From the NCBI RefSeq assembly GCF_033097365.1, contig NZ_AP028461.1:3968001-4032000 (forward strand): a DNA stretch of 64,000 bases, read 5' to 3'. The notes below the pieces were generated by a model, which was not told where the DNA came from, did not search any database, and saw only the letters and a program-made list of their open reading frames with translations. A program made the translations under genes and the position numbers. Below, in pieces: positions 50,899 to 60,504 of this stretch (positions within the stretch are counted from its first letter, which is position 1; each line of letters starts with the position of its first letter). Origin of the DNA: Actinoplanes sichuanensis. Lineage in GTDB: Bacteria; Actinomycetota; Actinomycetes; Mycobacteriales; Micromonosporaceae.

Positions 50899-50910
50899 CA
50901 AGCGCTTTCC
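50899..50910 (-). promoter_or_regulatory. LacI-type operator upstream of the acyltransferase fusion
   Basis: Core AAGCGCTT (50900-50907) is a perfect palindrome with the central GCGC of LacI-family operators, in the context GGAAAGCGCTTGCC on the minus strand, 28 bp upstream of the start. Supports a sugar-related function. Confidence 0.55.
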
Positions 50911-50992
50911 TCACGATCGTACGGAGTACGCCCTCGGGACCGGTGGGCGCTGTTGCGGGGATCTCGGGGTCGGTGAGCGGGATACTGTCGTG

Positions 50993-51838
50993 ATGGAGAT
51001 CCACGAGTTCTGGCGGATCGTGGACGCGGCACGCGACGATGCGGGCGCCACGACGGACCGGTTCGACGAAGCCGCCGTCGCCGAAGCCCTGATCGCACGA
51101 CTGGCGGTGTTGTCGCCCGAGGAGATCCTCGAATTCGACGACCACCTGGACGATGTCATCGGCCGCCTCGATACCCGCAGAGTCGCCTTCGCGTGTCAAC
51201 TCATCACGGGTTACCTCTCCGATGACCTCTTCTCGTCCTTCCGAGCCGGGCTCGTCGGATTGGGCCGTCGAACGGTGGAGCAGATCATCGCCGACCCCGA
51301 CTGCCTGGCCGAGCATCCGGTCGTCATCGCCATCGCCGAGGGGCGCGGTGACCGGTTCTCGCTCGACAGTGAGGATCTGCTGTTCGCGGCGTCGTCCGCG
51401 TACACGCAGATCAGCGGCGGCGACGACTGCGCTTTCTGGGACGCGAGCGACGCCCGCCGGAAGGCGATGGCCGCCGACGACGCCCCGCGACCGGATGGGG
51501 ACTCCGACGCCGGGCCGGTCTCCCCGAGCCTGCCGCGCCTTCTGACGCTGCTGCCCCTCGGACGCTGGGCCTCCGAACCGAAACCGGTGAAGGCACCGCC
51601 GGCGCCTGATCCGCACGAACGGTGCCCGCTGTGCGGTGGCGCGTTGCCGGTGCAGTCGGTCGGGTCGAGCAGCCGGCGCGACGACGACACGATCCACACC
51701 CGAGAATTCCGGCGGTGCATGGATTGCGCACGGGTGGTCGAACGCACCCGGCAGGCCGACGGTGGGGATGCGTGGCGTGAGACGGACCCGACCGAGCTCG
51801 ATCAGATGGTGAGCATCCGGATCATGCTCGATCAGTAG
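50993..51838 (+). CDS. DUF4240 protein with C-terminal zinc ribbon
   Basis: 281 residues, ATG at 50993. The DUF4240 pattern occupies residues about 1-150 (MEIHEFWRIVDAARDDAG, LSPEEILEFDDHLDDVIGRLD, LLFAASSAYTQISGG). After a Pro-rich linker, CPLCGGAL and CMDCARVV form a four-Cys zinc ribbon. The family is of unknown function and often lies near SUKH-type genes, as here. Its 3' end overlaps the SUKH/LRR gene by 17 bp. Confidence 0.75.
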   Translation: MEIHEFWRIVDAARDDAGATTDRFDEAAVAEALIARLAVLSPEEILEFDDHLDDVIGRLDTRRVAFACQLITGYLSDDLFSSFRAGLVGLGRRTVEQIIADPDCLAEHPVVIAIAEGRGDRFSLDSEDLLFAASSAYTQISGGDDCAFWDASDARRKAMAADDAPRPDGDSDAGPVSPSLPRLLTLLPLGRWASEPKPVKAPPAPDPHERCPLCGGALPVQSVGSSSRRDDDTIHTREFRRCMDCARVVERTRQADGGDAWRETDPTELDQMVSIRIMLDQ

Positions 51839-53302
51839 GCCGGCGGGTGCCGGAGAGGGTGTGGAAACCACCTTTGCGGCCGAAGGCCTGATACCAGCGG
51901 GCGGCGTCACCCACCCCGGCGGCACCGCCCAGCTCGGCGGCGGCCAGCCCGTCCGGTTTCCCACCGGTCGCCAGCAGCGTCGTCCACTGGCGCCCGTTGA
52001 GGATGAGCACCCGGAGGGCCGGGAACGTGGGTATCGCCTCGATGTCCGACACCTGCGCACCGGACAGATTCAAGCGGGTCAGGTTCGGCAGGGCGGCCAG
52101 ATCGGCGATCGGTGTCGGCTCGGCGTTGCCGGCCAAGGTCAGGTCGACGATGGTCGGTGGCAGTGCGGCGGGTTGCCACCGGGCCGTCTCCACGTCGAGG
52201 CGCTCGATCGGCACGTGGGCGGGAATGCTCATGTCGACCAGTGCGGGCTTTCCGCGTACCACCAGGGATCGAAGGTCGGTGAAGGTTTTGAGGTCGGCCA
52301 GGTGGACCGGGGCCTCGGTGTCCAGGATCGCGCCTTGCGCCGTGGTCGGCAGGCCGGCGAGGCGGTGCGTGCGGATCTCCGGGTCCGGCGGCGGTGGGCG
52401 CTCGTCGTCGAGGGTCGTGATGGCACGGCGTAGCAGGTCGGTGACCGAGGCGGTGACGTAGTCGACCGGCGCCCATACGTCTCGGCCGTACGTGAGTACC
52501 TGACCGATTCGGCCCAGTGGCCCGGGGTCGAGGTCGACCGCTGCGAAGTTCATGCCGTAGTCGCGGGCGAACGTGATCCATCCGTTGCTCGACGACACCC
52601 GCCGCACGTGTCCGGCCGGTGTGCAGTCGAAGATCACCGCGTCGTCGAACGGGCCGTCCTGATAGCCGGGATGGTTCTCGCGGTTCCAGTCCACGAGCAC
52701 GTCCAGAGGTACGAGGACGAACGGGTCGAGTAGTCCCGACTCGCTGCTGTCGTCGTGGATCAGCTGGTAGAGGGCTCGCAGATCCTCGGGTAGCCGGACG
52801 CCGAGCCGGTGTTCGGCGGCGAGGATCCGCTCGTGCGAGTGGCCTGGCGCGTACCCTGCGGGTGGTGTCGTGCGATGAACTCGCCGACGAGTCGCTCGAC
52901 CTCGGCCAGCACCGCCGGATCGGTGGCGGCGGTGTCGACGGTGCCGGGTTCGCGAGGCGGCGGGCGTTCATGTCCGGGCATCCGGTAGTGCTCGTCGAGG
53001 ATGATCCGGGCCGGCAGTGACGGTACGTCTCGCGACCAGTGGGTGGTGTATGTCCCGTTCGGATCACCGAGCATCTCGATGACCAGGCCCGGGCCGGCGA
53101 CCTCGCGCAGTGCCGTCATGGCGTCGTCGAGATCCCGGTCGGTCCAGCGGCCCAGCAGTGCCGGGTCGCCCGCCATCGTGTAGGTGCGGCTCTGCGTGCC
53201 CTGCGGGTGGAAGGTGGCGAGCTGGTAGCCCGGCTCCCGCAGGCCCGCCACGAACGCCCGGCCCAGCCGGTGCAGGGCCTCGGTGATCTCGTTGTTGCTC
53301 AT
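51822..53302 (-). pseudogene. SUKH (SMI1/KNR4) plus leucine-rich repeat gene, frameshifted
   Basis: The first frame (ATG at 53302) encodes an N-terminal domain of about 150 residues through VERLVGEFIARHHPQG, and then runs out of frame to a stop at 52760. The protein continues in the +1-shifted frame as GHSHERILAAEHRLGVRLPEDLRALYQLIHDDSSESG (a SUKH signature), then DAVIFDC, and C-terminal leucine-rich repeats (PPTIVDLTLAGN, LPNLTRLNLSGAQVSDIEAIPTFPALRVLILNG) to 51822. The shift lies near 52855-52870. Read as one gene it would be about 490 residues. Frameshift mutation, sequencing error, or recoding are all possible. Confidence 0.7.
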
Positions 53303-53353
53303 CCGTGCGAATCCTAGAAGAAGCGAGTCCGAGGGGCGTTAGAGTCGCCGGAC

Positions 53354-53911
53354 ATGGGACTGCTCACCTTCAGCATCAACGTCACCCTGGACGGTTGCGT
53401 CGACCATCGGGAGGGGATCGCCGACGACGAGACGCACGCCCTGTTCACCGGTCTCCTGGACGAGGCCGGGGCCATGCTGTGGGGCCGCGTCACCTACGAG
53501 ATGATGGAGAGCCACTGGCCTGCCGTGGCACGCGGCGACGTGCAGGCGCCGCCGGCCATACGTGACTGGGCGGTCACGTTGGAGGCCAAACCCAAGTACG
53601 TGGTGTCCTCGACACGCTCCGAATTCCCGTGGACCAACAGCCATCACATCGGCGGCGACCTGCGTAAAGGCGTGCAGGAACTGAAGGACGCCCACCCGGC
53701 CGGGGTCCTGCTCGGCAGCGGCCGGCTCGCGACCGAACTGGACCGGCTGGACCTCATCGACGAGTACCGGCTGCTGGTGCATCCTCGGATCGCCGGTCAC
53801 GGGCCGACGCTGTACCAGGGCGGGCTGCCCGGCACGCGCCGGCTCGATCTGGTCTCGGCGCAGCCGCTGAGCAACGGCGCGGTGGCCGTGCACTACCGTC
53901 CCGCGCACTGA
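53354..53911 (+). CDS. Dihydrofolate reductase-family (RibD C-terminal) reductase
   Basis: 185 residues. RibD_C signatures: LTFSINVTLDGCVDH near the N-terminus, GAMLWGRVTYEMMESHWP, VVSSTRSEFPW, VLLGSGRLATELDRLDLIDEYRLLVHPRIAG. NADPH-dependent reductase of unknown substrate. Confidence 0.85.
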   Translation: MGLLTFSINVTLDGCVDHREGIADDETHALFTGLLDEAGAMLWGRVTYEMMESHWPAVARGDVQAPPAIRDWAVTLEAKPKYVVSSTRSEFPWTNSHHIGGDLRKGVQELKDAHPAGVLLGSGRLATELDRLDLIDEYRLLVHPRIAGHGPTLYQGGLPGTRRLDLVSAQPLSNGAVAVHYRPAH

Positions 53912-53927
53912 GTCGCGGGAGGCGTCG

Positions 53928-55364
53928 TCAGTCCCGGTGCCGCATCGGCCGTACGTCGGCGGGTGTCCCCGGCAGGCCGCCCGGTGTGGAGCGGTAGTCC
54001 GGCACACCCACACACGTGAAGATCATCGCGTCCAGCGGTGCGCCGAGCAGGGCCGGGATCTCGCTGTCGAGGAAGGTCATGCCGGTCGCGCTCGCGCCCA
54101 TCGCGTACGCCAGCAGGTGCAACCGTCCCTCGACGATCCCGGCGGCCAGTTGTGCGGCCCGGTATTCGCGGTCGTCCAGGCTCGCCACGTCGGCCGCGGT
54201 GATCACCACGAAGGCCGCGTCCCGGGTCAGCCCCTGCTCCAGGCTCACCCGGTACAGCTCTTCGCGCTGGTCGCCCGCGTGAATCGGGGCGTCGAGGTCA
54301 GGCCATCGGTAGACGCCCGGCGGCACGTCGTCGACGGCGTGCACCGCCACGTACTGCGGCAGGTCGATGCCGCGTACGGCCACCCGCAGGCCGGTGGTGA
54401 GCACGTCCTTGGACACCGCGCGGGTCGGGTCCATCCGCCGTTGCGAGCCTCGGGTGAGCACCACCGTCTCGACCGACTCGGCCCCGGTCGTCGGCACGTC
54501 GGCCGGGTCACCCGGGGGCCACGCATCGCCCAGCACGGTCCGGTCACCGGCCCGCTGCGCCGCTGTCACCAGCGGAAACTCCAGCGGATCGGTGTCCACG
54601 GCCCCGACGGCCGCCGCGCCGGTCGGCGTCAGCGCGGGCGGCTGCGCACCGAGACCGACAACAGCGACAGGCCATTCGTGTACGCCGTCCGCGCCGACCA
54701 ACTCGCCGACCACCCGATCGGGGAACGTGGTGTGCAGCCGCGCCGGGATTCCCGCGGAGTCGGCCAGCGCCAGGGTCTGGGCCAGCATGGTGCCCGCGTC
54801 CCAGTAGACGTGCCGGTAGCCGCGCTCGCGGTAGCGCCAGCCGGTGCGCCATGGGACACCGGTGACCACGATCGCCGCTCCCCCGCGGTCCGGTGCGGGT
54901 GCGACCCGCACGAGGGCGTGACCGGCCGGGTCGTACCAGTGCACGCCGGGGGGAAGCCCCTGGTGGTCCGCCGGGATGATGACGTAGAGCTCGAGCGGGA
55001 AACGTCCACCGGCCGACCCGGCCGCGCGGAACAGGTGGGTGATCCCGTTACTGCGTTTGGAGGTACGCACGACGCCCGCCGACAGGTGCAGCAGCCGGGC
55101 CAGGTGCGGCAGGTCCAGATCGCGGGCGGCGACTCGCGCGGTCCCGGCGAGCACGTCGACAGTCGACGCCTCGGTCGACGGCAGGTCACGGGGCAGTTCG
55201 ACGCGCGGCAGGTCTGCGGTGTACCGCTTGTAGAACGGTGGGAAGCGGTCGAAGTCGTTGGGCGTGAAGTCGAGGACCAGGCGCGGGTCGGAGATGACGT
55301 CGTCCCACTCCCGTCCCGGCTCGTAGCAGGTCAGCCTGTGCAGGATCTGGGTCTCGGTCTCCAT
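53928..55364 (-). CDS. SagB-type double nitroreductase-fold oxidoreductase
   Basis: 478 residues from the ATG at 55364. Two tandem flavin-dependent nitroreductase-fold domains (about 60-270 and 280-470) of the SagB/ThcOx type, with YKRYTADLPRVELPRDLP, THLFRAAGSAGGRFPLELYV, VYWDAGTMLAQTLALADSAG and YRAAQLAAGIVEGRLHLLAYAMGASATGMTFLDSEI. SagB enzymes oxidise azolines in RiPP natural products. No RiPP cyclase or precursor was seen nearby, so the role is unproven. Confidence 0.8.
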   Translation of the reverse strand: METETQILHRLTCYEPGREWDDVISDPRLVLDFTPNDFDRFPPFYKRYTADLPRVELPRDLPSTEASTVDVLAGTARVAARDLDLPHLARLLHLSAGVVRTSKRSNGITHLFRAAGSAGGRFPLELYVIIPADHQGLPPGVHWYDPAGHALVRVAPAPDRGGAAIVVTGVPWRTGWRYRERGYRHVYWDAGTMLAQTLALADSAGIPARLHTTFPDRVVGELVGADGVHEWPVAVVGLGAQPPALTPTGAAAVGAVDTDPLEFPLVTAAQRAGDRTVLGDAWPPGDPADVPTTGAESVETVVLTRGSQRRMDPTRAVSKDVLTTGLRVAVRGIDLPQYVAVHAVDDVPPGVYRWPDLDAPIHAGDQREELYRVSLEQGLTRDAAFVVITAADVASLDDREYRAAQLAAGIVEGRLHLLAYAMGASATGMTFLDSEIPALLGAPLDAMIFTCVGVPDYRSTPGGLPGTPADVRPMRHRD

Positions 55365-55475
55365 TGAACCGACGGTAGAAGAGTCGGGGAGGTCGGCGGA
55401 TCCCTTCAGGGGACTTGAGTACGAATCATCACCATTCCGGGAACCGGAGTCCGATGGCCCTGATAGGACATCCGT

Positions 55476-55805
55476 ATGGCGGCATATGTGGAACTTCCCG
55501 TGGGCGACGACGACTACGTGACGGTGGAGGTCAGTGGCCAGGGGCTGGTCCGGGCCGGCGCTGCGGACGTGGTGGAGCGGGCGTCCGAGCGTTTCGACAA
55601 TGCTCTCGCGCAGGTGACGCGGATGGGGCAGGAGGCGATCCGGCTGGCCAAGAAGGCGCCGGTGCCGCCGGAGGCCGTCGACGTCGAGCTGGGACTGAAG
55701 CTGACGGCCAAGGCCGGGTTCGTGATCGCGGAGTCGAGCGGCGCGGCGCATTTCAAGGTCGTTCTGAGGTGGACCCTCGCCGGCAAGACGGTCGGGGATG
55801 CCTGA
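55476..55805 (+). CDS. Trypco1 (trypsin-co-occurring domain 1) protein
   Basis: 109 residues. The pattern VELPVGDDDYVTVEVSG, the helix VERASERFDNALAQVTRMGQEAIRLAKKAP, VDVELGLKLTAKAGFVIAESSGAAHFKVVLRW is the CU044_2847/Trypco1 family. Such proteins are encoded next to trypsin-like/STAND genes and are thought to be the effector or adaptor controlled by them. The stop overlaps the next gene's start by 8 bp. Confidence 0.88.
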   Translation: MAAYVELPVGDDDYVTVEVSGQGLVRAGAADVVERASERFDNALAQVTRMGQEAIRLAKKAPVPPEAVDVELGLKLTAKAGFVIAESSGAAHFKVVLRWTLAGKTVGDA

Positions 55806-58800
55806 GGATCCGGGGGCGCTGGAGTCCTCGATCGTCCGGGTACGTGCGGAGACCGGCTCGGCCGTCGGTGCCGGCTTCCTGGTCGCCGGCCGAACCGTCC
55901 TGACCTGCGCGCACGTGGTTCAGCGGGCGGGCCGTGCATGTGTGGACTTTCCGCTGCTGCCAGGTTCGGCGGGGCTGGGCGCCGAGATCACGGCACTGCT
56001 GCCGGCGTTGCCGGACGGCACGGGCGACATCGCGGTACTCACGCTCGACGGTGATCCCCCGCCGATGGCTCGACCGGCCCGGATGGTGGTCTCGGACGAT
56101 CTCTGGGGGCATCCGTGCCGGCTCTTCGGCTTCTCCGGTGGCCGGGAGGACGGGGTCTGGGCGGCCGGGGTCCTCCGCGGCCGGCAGGGCGCCGGTTGGG
56201 TGCAGTTGGAGAGCAGTGGAACCACCGGTTACACGGTGGAGCCCGGCTTCAGTGGAGGCGCGGTCTGGGACGACACGCTCACCGCGGTGGTCGGCATGGC
56301 TGTGGCGGCGGAGGTCGACGGTGATCTGCGCGCCGCGTACATGATCCCGACCGCTTTGTTGCGTCAGGTGTGGCCCGCCTCGGCGGGACACGTCTGCCCG
56401 TACCGTGGGCTGTCTGCTTTTCGGGAGCGGGACGCGAGCGTGTTCTTCGGTCGTGAGGACCGCACTGTTCAGCTGGTGAACGAGATCGACCGGCGCAGCC
56501 TGGTCGCGGTGGTCGGCCCGTCCGGCACCGGCAAGTCGTCGCTGGTCTTCGGTGGTCTGCTTCCGGTCGTGCATCAACGGCCGCACTGGGTCACCGCCAC
56601 CATGCGGGCCGCGTGGGCGTCGTCGGGTGTCGCCGCGCTGGCGGCGGCGCTACTGCCGTTGCTGGAACCGGAGTCGAGCGAGACGGAGCGGCTGTCGGCT
56701 CTGGCCCGGCTCACCGGTGTGCTGCGCGACGGTCACCTACGCGACGTGGTCAGCCGGATCCTCGTGCGCGCCGGAGCCCGTCGTCTGTTGCTGATCATCG
56801 ATCAGTTCGAAGAGGTCTTCGGTACGGCTGACGTGGCGGAGCTGACCGGGATCCTGCTCAGCGGGCTCGGTGCGGGCGGGGTGACGGCTGTGGTCACGCT
56901 GCGCACTGATTTCCTGGGGCAGGCGCTTCAGCTTCCGGACCTGGCCGAGGCGCTGGGCGAGTCGGTGACCGCGGTCGGTGAGATGGATCGGCACCGGCTG
57001 CGGCAGGTGATCGAGAAACCCCTGCCCAGTGGTATGGCGTACGAGGCGGGCCTGGTCGATCGGATCCTCGACGACATCGGCGACGAGGCGGGGCGTCTGC
57101 CGCTGTTGGAGTTCGCGCTGACCCTGCTCTGGGAACGGCAGGAGAACGGCCGGCTCACGCACACCGCGTACCAGGAGCTCGGTCAGGTGAAGGGTGCGCT
57201 GGCCCGCTATGCCGAGCAGGTCTATCAGGAGCAGGTCGAGGACGCCGACCGGGAGCCGTTCCAGCGGTTGCTGACCCAGTTGGTCCGGCCCGGCGAGAGC
57301 GGTGAGCCGGTGCGGCGGGTGGCCCGGCGCCACGATCTGGACGAACGCCGCTGGCGGCTGGGGCAGCGTCTCGCGGCGACGCGGCTGGTGACGGCCGGTC
57401 GCGACGAGCTCGGGTCGGAGACGCTGGAACTGGTGCACGAGGCGCTCATCGACGGCTGGTCACGGCTCCGGCGGTGGGCGGACGAGGACCACGCGTTCCG
57501 GGTGTGGCAGGAGGACGTGCGCCGGGACGTCGTGGAGTGGGAGAGGCTGGACCGGGATGCGGGAGCTCTGCTGCGCGGGATGCCGCTGGCGGCGGCGGTG
57601 CGTTGGCTCGGCGAGCGGGACGCTGACATCGCGGAGGCCGAGCGGCGCTACATCACGGCGAGCAGGGTGTATCAGGGTCGGTCGGTTCGTCGGCTGCGCG
57701 CGATCGTTGCGGCATTGGCCGTGCTGGTGCTGGTCGCGGGTGGGCTCGGGCTGGTCGCGGTCAAGCGGGGCCGGGAGAAGGCGGAGCAGGCGGCCGTGGC
57801 CCAGGCCGGCGTTTTCATGGGCCGGGCTCAGCAGATCATCGACTCGACGAACACCCACAAGGAGGTCGCGCTGCTGTTGTCGGCGGCTGCCTTCCGGCTC
57901 GCCGACAACGACCAGACCAGGGCCAACCTGACCCTAGCGGCCAGTCGGTACCGTTTCGTCTCCCGGCTCCTGCCGACCGAGGGCGCGACCTGGCATCTGA
58001 TGTTCAGCCCGTCTGATCCTGATCTGCTGGCGGTGTCCGAGGGCGGCGGCCGGATCTCACTGTGGGACGTTACGAAAGGGACGTTACGAAAGGCGACGCC
58101 GGCAAATGGGCCGCTTTACTTCCGCGCATCGATGGATTTCACTCCGGACGGGAACGCGCTGGCATTCGCCCATAACAGCGGGCGCGAGAGTCGGATCATG
58201 CTATGGCGCCACGCCACCGGCGACCCGGTGGCGTTACGAACGGATAAGAACCTGGACAACACGGTCAGCGCACTCAAGTTCAGCCCGGCCGGGGACCAAC
58301 TAGCCGTCTGTACGCCCAAGGGTTACCAGGTGTGGTCGCTCGGTCCAGGCGACCAGCTCACCCGTCGGCTCGTCATCCCCTTCGTCAGCGACTCGCCGGA
58401 CTGCCTCTTCGCATGGACGGGAAACGGAACCGAGGTCACCTTCGCCGACGGGTCCGATCTGGTCACCTGGGCCCTGGCGACCCACCGACAGCGCCGTGTG
58501 ACGGTCCCCCTTCCCGCCGATGATTCGCTCGAGCCGGAGTCGAAGGACGACCCAGTGATCAGTGACTTCTCTGCGACCCCCGATGGGAGGGTCGCTACTA
58601 TCAAGAGCTTCGGCGGAACAATCTGGTGGGATCTTGAACGCAGGGTCCCGCTTTCCGGCTTTAAAGCCGACTCATACCATTCCAAATCATTGGTCTTCAG
58701 CGCCGACGGCCTTTGGGCTTTCTCCGTAACCGGCGACCTGGTCAGGGTAGGCGACCGGAAAAGAATTCGGAAAGTGCCGATCGATACGTCGGGCGGCGGG

Positions 58801-59853
58801 TTGCTGAGGCTGAACCGCGACGGAAGCATCGTGGTCGTGGAGCAGCATGGATCATTGAATGTCGTGCGTCTCAACGACTTCGACGCCATGCCCATAGGGT
58901 ACGCGAGCAAGTTCGGGGTCTGGGCAGACGGACGCAGGGTCAGCTGGTTCGATCACGACACGAACACGGCGATGACCACGACGTTCGACACGCCGGTCGT
59001 CGTCGAACGAACCACCATTCGGACGAGTCGGGACGAGGCGGAGCGGTCGGTGGTAGACATCAGCGGCGGCGCAGGCGTGATCGTCGTGATCGACCCGGCT
59101 CACCAACTGCGCTTGTGGAACCTGCAGGAACAGCCGAGCACCTCGCAGGTCCTGACGGGACGGTGGCACCGGCCTCGAGTGGCCGCTCTCGACGATGCGG
59201 GCAGGTTCCTCGCCGTTGCCGAGGAGTCCTGGGCCCATGTTCACGACATCGCTACCGGAGCCGTCGTGACCGTTTCCCTAGGCGAGGGATTCATACCCCT
59301 CGGTGTCGCTGTCAGCCCCGGCGGCCGCTACGTGTCGGTTAGTGACGCCGACTCAGGACGCTCCAGATTGTGGGACGTGTCGTCCGGAACGGCTCAACCC
59401 GTCCCCCTCCCCGATGCCCTCAGTGACCCGGTGTTCAGCCCGGACGGCAGGTGGCTAGGGCTCAGCAGCGGCGAGACCGTGTTGGTCTGGGACCTCGAAC
59501 GTCAGACCGTTCCGCATCGATTCCCGGGTCGGACCGCCTACGCCTTCGACAGGCAGGGCAGCATGATCCTTCTCGAAGTCGATGGCACGGACGTCGGTTC
59601 CGATCTCGTCGAGGTCTACGACCTGAAAAGCGAACGTTTGGTTCAGCGGGTCCATCGTGACGGGAATAGTCAGTCGAGTTTCACTGCCGACGGCACAGGC
59701 CTTGTCGTGCAGGGAGACGGCTACCTCACCGTTCACCCGCTGGACGCCGAGACGGCATTGCGTAACGCATGTCGACTGGCTGGTCGCGAACTGACCCCGG
59801 ACGAGTGGCGGACGCACGCGCCTGCCTTCTCATACCGGAAAGTCTGCAGCTGA
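55798..59853 (+). CDS. Trypsin-STAND NTPase-WD40 signalling protein
   Basis: 1351 residues. Trypsin-like domain (about 8-195) with triad His39 (LTCAHVV), Asp77 (GDIAVLTL) and Ser152 (GFSGGAVW). nSTAND-type NTPase (about 200-600): Walker A GPSGTGKSS at 240-248, Walker B LLLIIDQFEE with Asp335. One membrane helix (about 636-656). Then a C-terminal beta-propeller of degenerate WD40 repeats (LAVSEGGGRISLWDV, LGLSSGETVLVWDLE). All active-site residues are intact. With Trypco1 it forms a predicted immunity or conflict switch, in which the propeller senses a ligand and the protease fires. Confidence 0.9.
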   Translation: MPEDPGALESSIVRVRAETGSAVGAGFLVAGRTVLTCAHVVQRAGRACVDFPLLPGSAGLGAEITALLPALPDGTGDIAVLTLDGDPPPMARPARMVVSDDLWGHPCRLFGFSGGREDGVWAAGVLRGRQGAGWVQLESSGTTGYTVEPGFSGGAVWDDTLTAVVGMAVAAEVDGDLRAAYMIPTALLRQVWPASAGHVCPYRGLSAFRERDASVFFGREDRTVQLVNEIDRRSLVAVVGPSGTGKSSLVFGGLLPVVHQRPHWVTATMRAAWASSGVAALAAALLPLLEPESSETERLSALARLTGVLRDGHLRDVVSRILVRAGARRLLLIIDQFEEVFGTADVAELTGILLSGLGAGGVTAVVTLRTDFLGQALQLPDLAEALGESVTAVGEMDRHRLRQVIEKPLPSGMAYEAGLVDRILDDIGDEAGRLPLLEFALTLLWERQENGRLTHTAYQELGQVKGALARYAEQVYQEQVEDADREPFQRLLTQLVRPGESGEPVRRVARRHDLDERRWRLGQRLAATRLVTAGRDELGSETLELVHEALIDGWSRLRRWADEDHAFRVWQEDVRRDVVEWERLDRDAGALLRGMPLAAAVRWLGERDADIAEAERRYITASRVYQGRSVRRLRAIVAALAVLVLVAGGLGLVAVKRGREKAEQAAVAQAGVFMGRAQQIIDSTNTHKEVALLLSAAAFRLADNDQTRANLTLAASRYRFVSRLLPTEGATWHLMFSPSDPDLLAVSEGGGRISLWDVTKGTLRKATPANGPLYFRASMDFTPDGNALAFAHNSGRESRIMLWRHATGDPVALRTDKNLDNTVSALKFSPAGDQLAVCTPKGYQVWSLGPGDQLTRRLVIPFVSDSPDCLFAWTGNGTEVTFADGSDLVTWALATHRQRRVTVPLPADDSLEPESKDDPVISDFSATPDGRVATIKSFGGTIWWDLERRVPLSGFKADSYHSKSLVFSADGLWAFSVTGDLVRVGDRKRIRKVPIDTSGGGLLRLNRDGSIVVVEQHGSLNVVRLNDFDAMPIGYASKFGVWADGRRVSWFDHDTNTAMTTTFDTPVVVERTTIRTSRDEAERSVVDISGGAGVIVVIDPAHQLRLWNLQEQPSTSQVLTGRWHRPRVAALDDAGRFLAVAEESWAHVHDIATGAVVTVSLGEGFIPLGVAVSPGGRYVSVSDADSGRSRLWDVSSGTAQPVPLPDALSDPVFSPDGRWLGLSSGETVLVWDLERQTVPHRFPGRTAYAFDRQGSMILLEVDGTDVGSDLVEVYDLKSERLVQRVHRDGNSQSSFTADGTGLVVQGDGYLTVHPLDAETALRNACRLAGRELTPDEWRTHAPAFSYRKVCS

Positions 59854-59916
59854 CGCGGGAGCACCGGCTCAGCCGGGACCGCCGAAACTCACCGCGGAAC
59901 ATTTCCGATTCGGCGT

Positions 59917-60429
59917 TCAGGAGGCGGGAGCGATGGTCAGCGCGGCACCGCGGGAGTGTAGGACCTCCAGCAGCCGGGTCTGTTCGGCCGGGGTGAGGCC
60001 GGTGGTGGGGATGGCGGCCATCGCCCGTTTGCCGCCCGGCAGCCAGCCGCAGGAGAGCACGATCTGACCGCGCGCCGGGTGTACCGCCTTGATCTGTGAC
60101 CAGTCGAGTGTGGTGGTCGAGAAGCCGTGTGTGGTGTGGACACCGGCGGCGTCGATCTTGAACGCGATCGGCCGGCCGATCTGGTCTCCGGCTCGCGCCA
60201 CGGCCTGCCGCGGCGCCATGATCAGCAGCATCACCGGCGTCCAGACGCCGGTGAAGGCGAGGGCCACCGTCCAGGTGCCCGAGCCACCGGTTCGGTGAAG
60301 CAGTGCGGCGACGGCCAGCAGCACGCCCGTGATCGTCAGTGCGGTCGGCAGCATGGTGCGTCGCGCCAGCGCCTGTGCCAGTTTCGGGTCCGAGTGGGTT
60401 TGAAAGGTCAACTGCGCCGTGTCTTCCAT
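59917..60429 (-). CDS. YcxB-like membrane protein
   Basis: 170 residues from the ATG at 60429. MEDTAQLTFQTHSDPKLAQALARR, two membrane helices (LPTALTITGVLLAVAALLHR and WTVALAFTGVWTPVMLLIM), then a soluble PH-like beta domain (FKIDAAGVHTTHGFSTTTLDWSQIKAVHPARGQIVL). The YcxB fold occurs in many Gram-positives; function unknown. Divergent from the PucR-type regulator. Confidence 0.75.
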   Translation of the reverse strand: MEDTAQLTFQTHSDPKLAQALARRTMLPTALTITGVLLAVAALLHRTGGSGTWTVALAFTGVWTPVMLLIMAPRQAVARAGDQIGRPIAFKIDAAGVHTTHGFSTTTLDWSQIKAVHPARGQIVLSCGWLPGGKRAMAAIPTTGLTPAEQTRLLEVLHSRGAALTIAPAS

Positions 60430-60504
60430 GCGCGCAGCATAGTGATGATCTTGTTTGGATCGGCAGCCGCCCGTACTTGATCGTTCGTCTTGCCGTAGGA
60501 CACC

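Noticed and set aside
53928..55364. RiPP gene cluster around the SagB-like oxidoreductase
   Set aside because: No YcaO cyclase, lanthionine synthetase, precursor peptide or dedicated exporter was found within the neighbouring genes.
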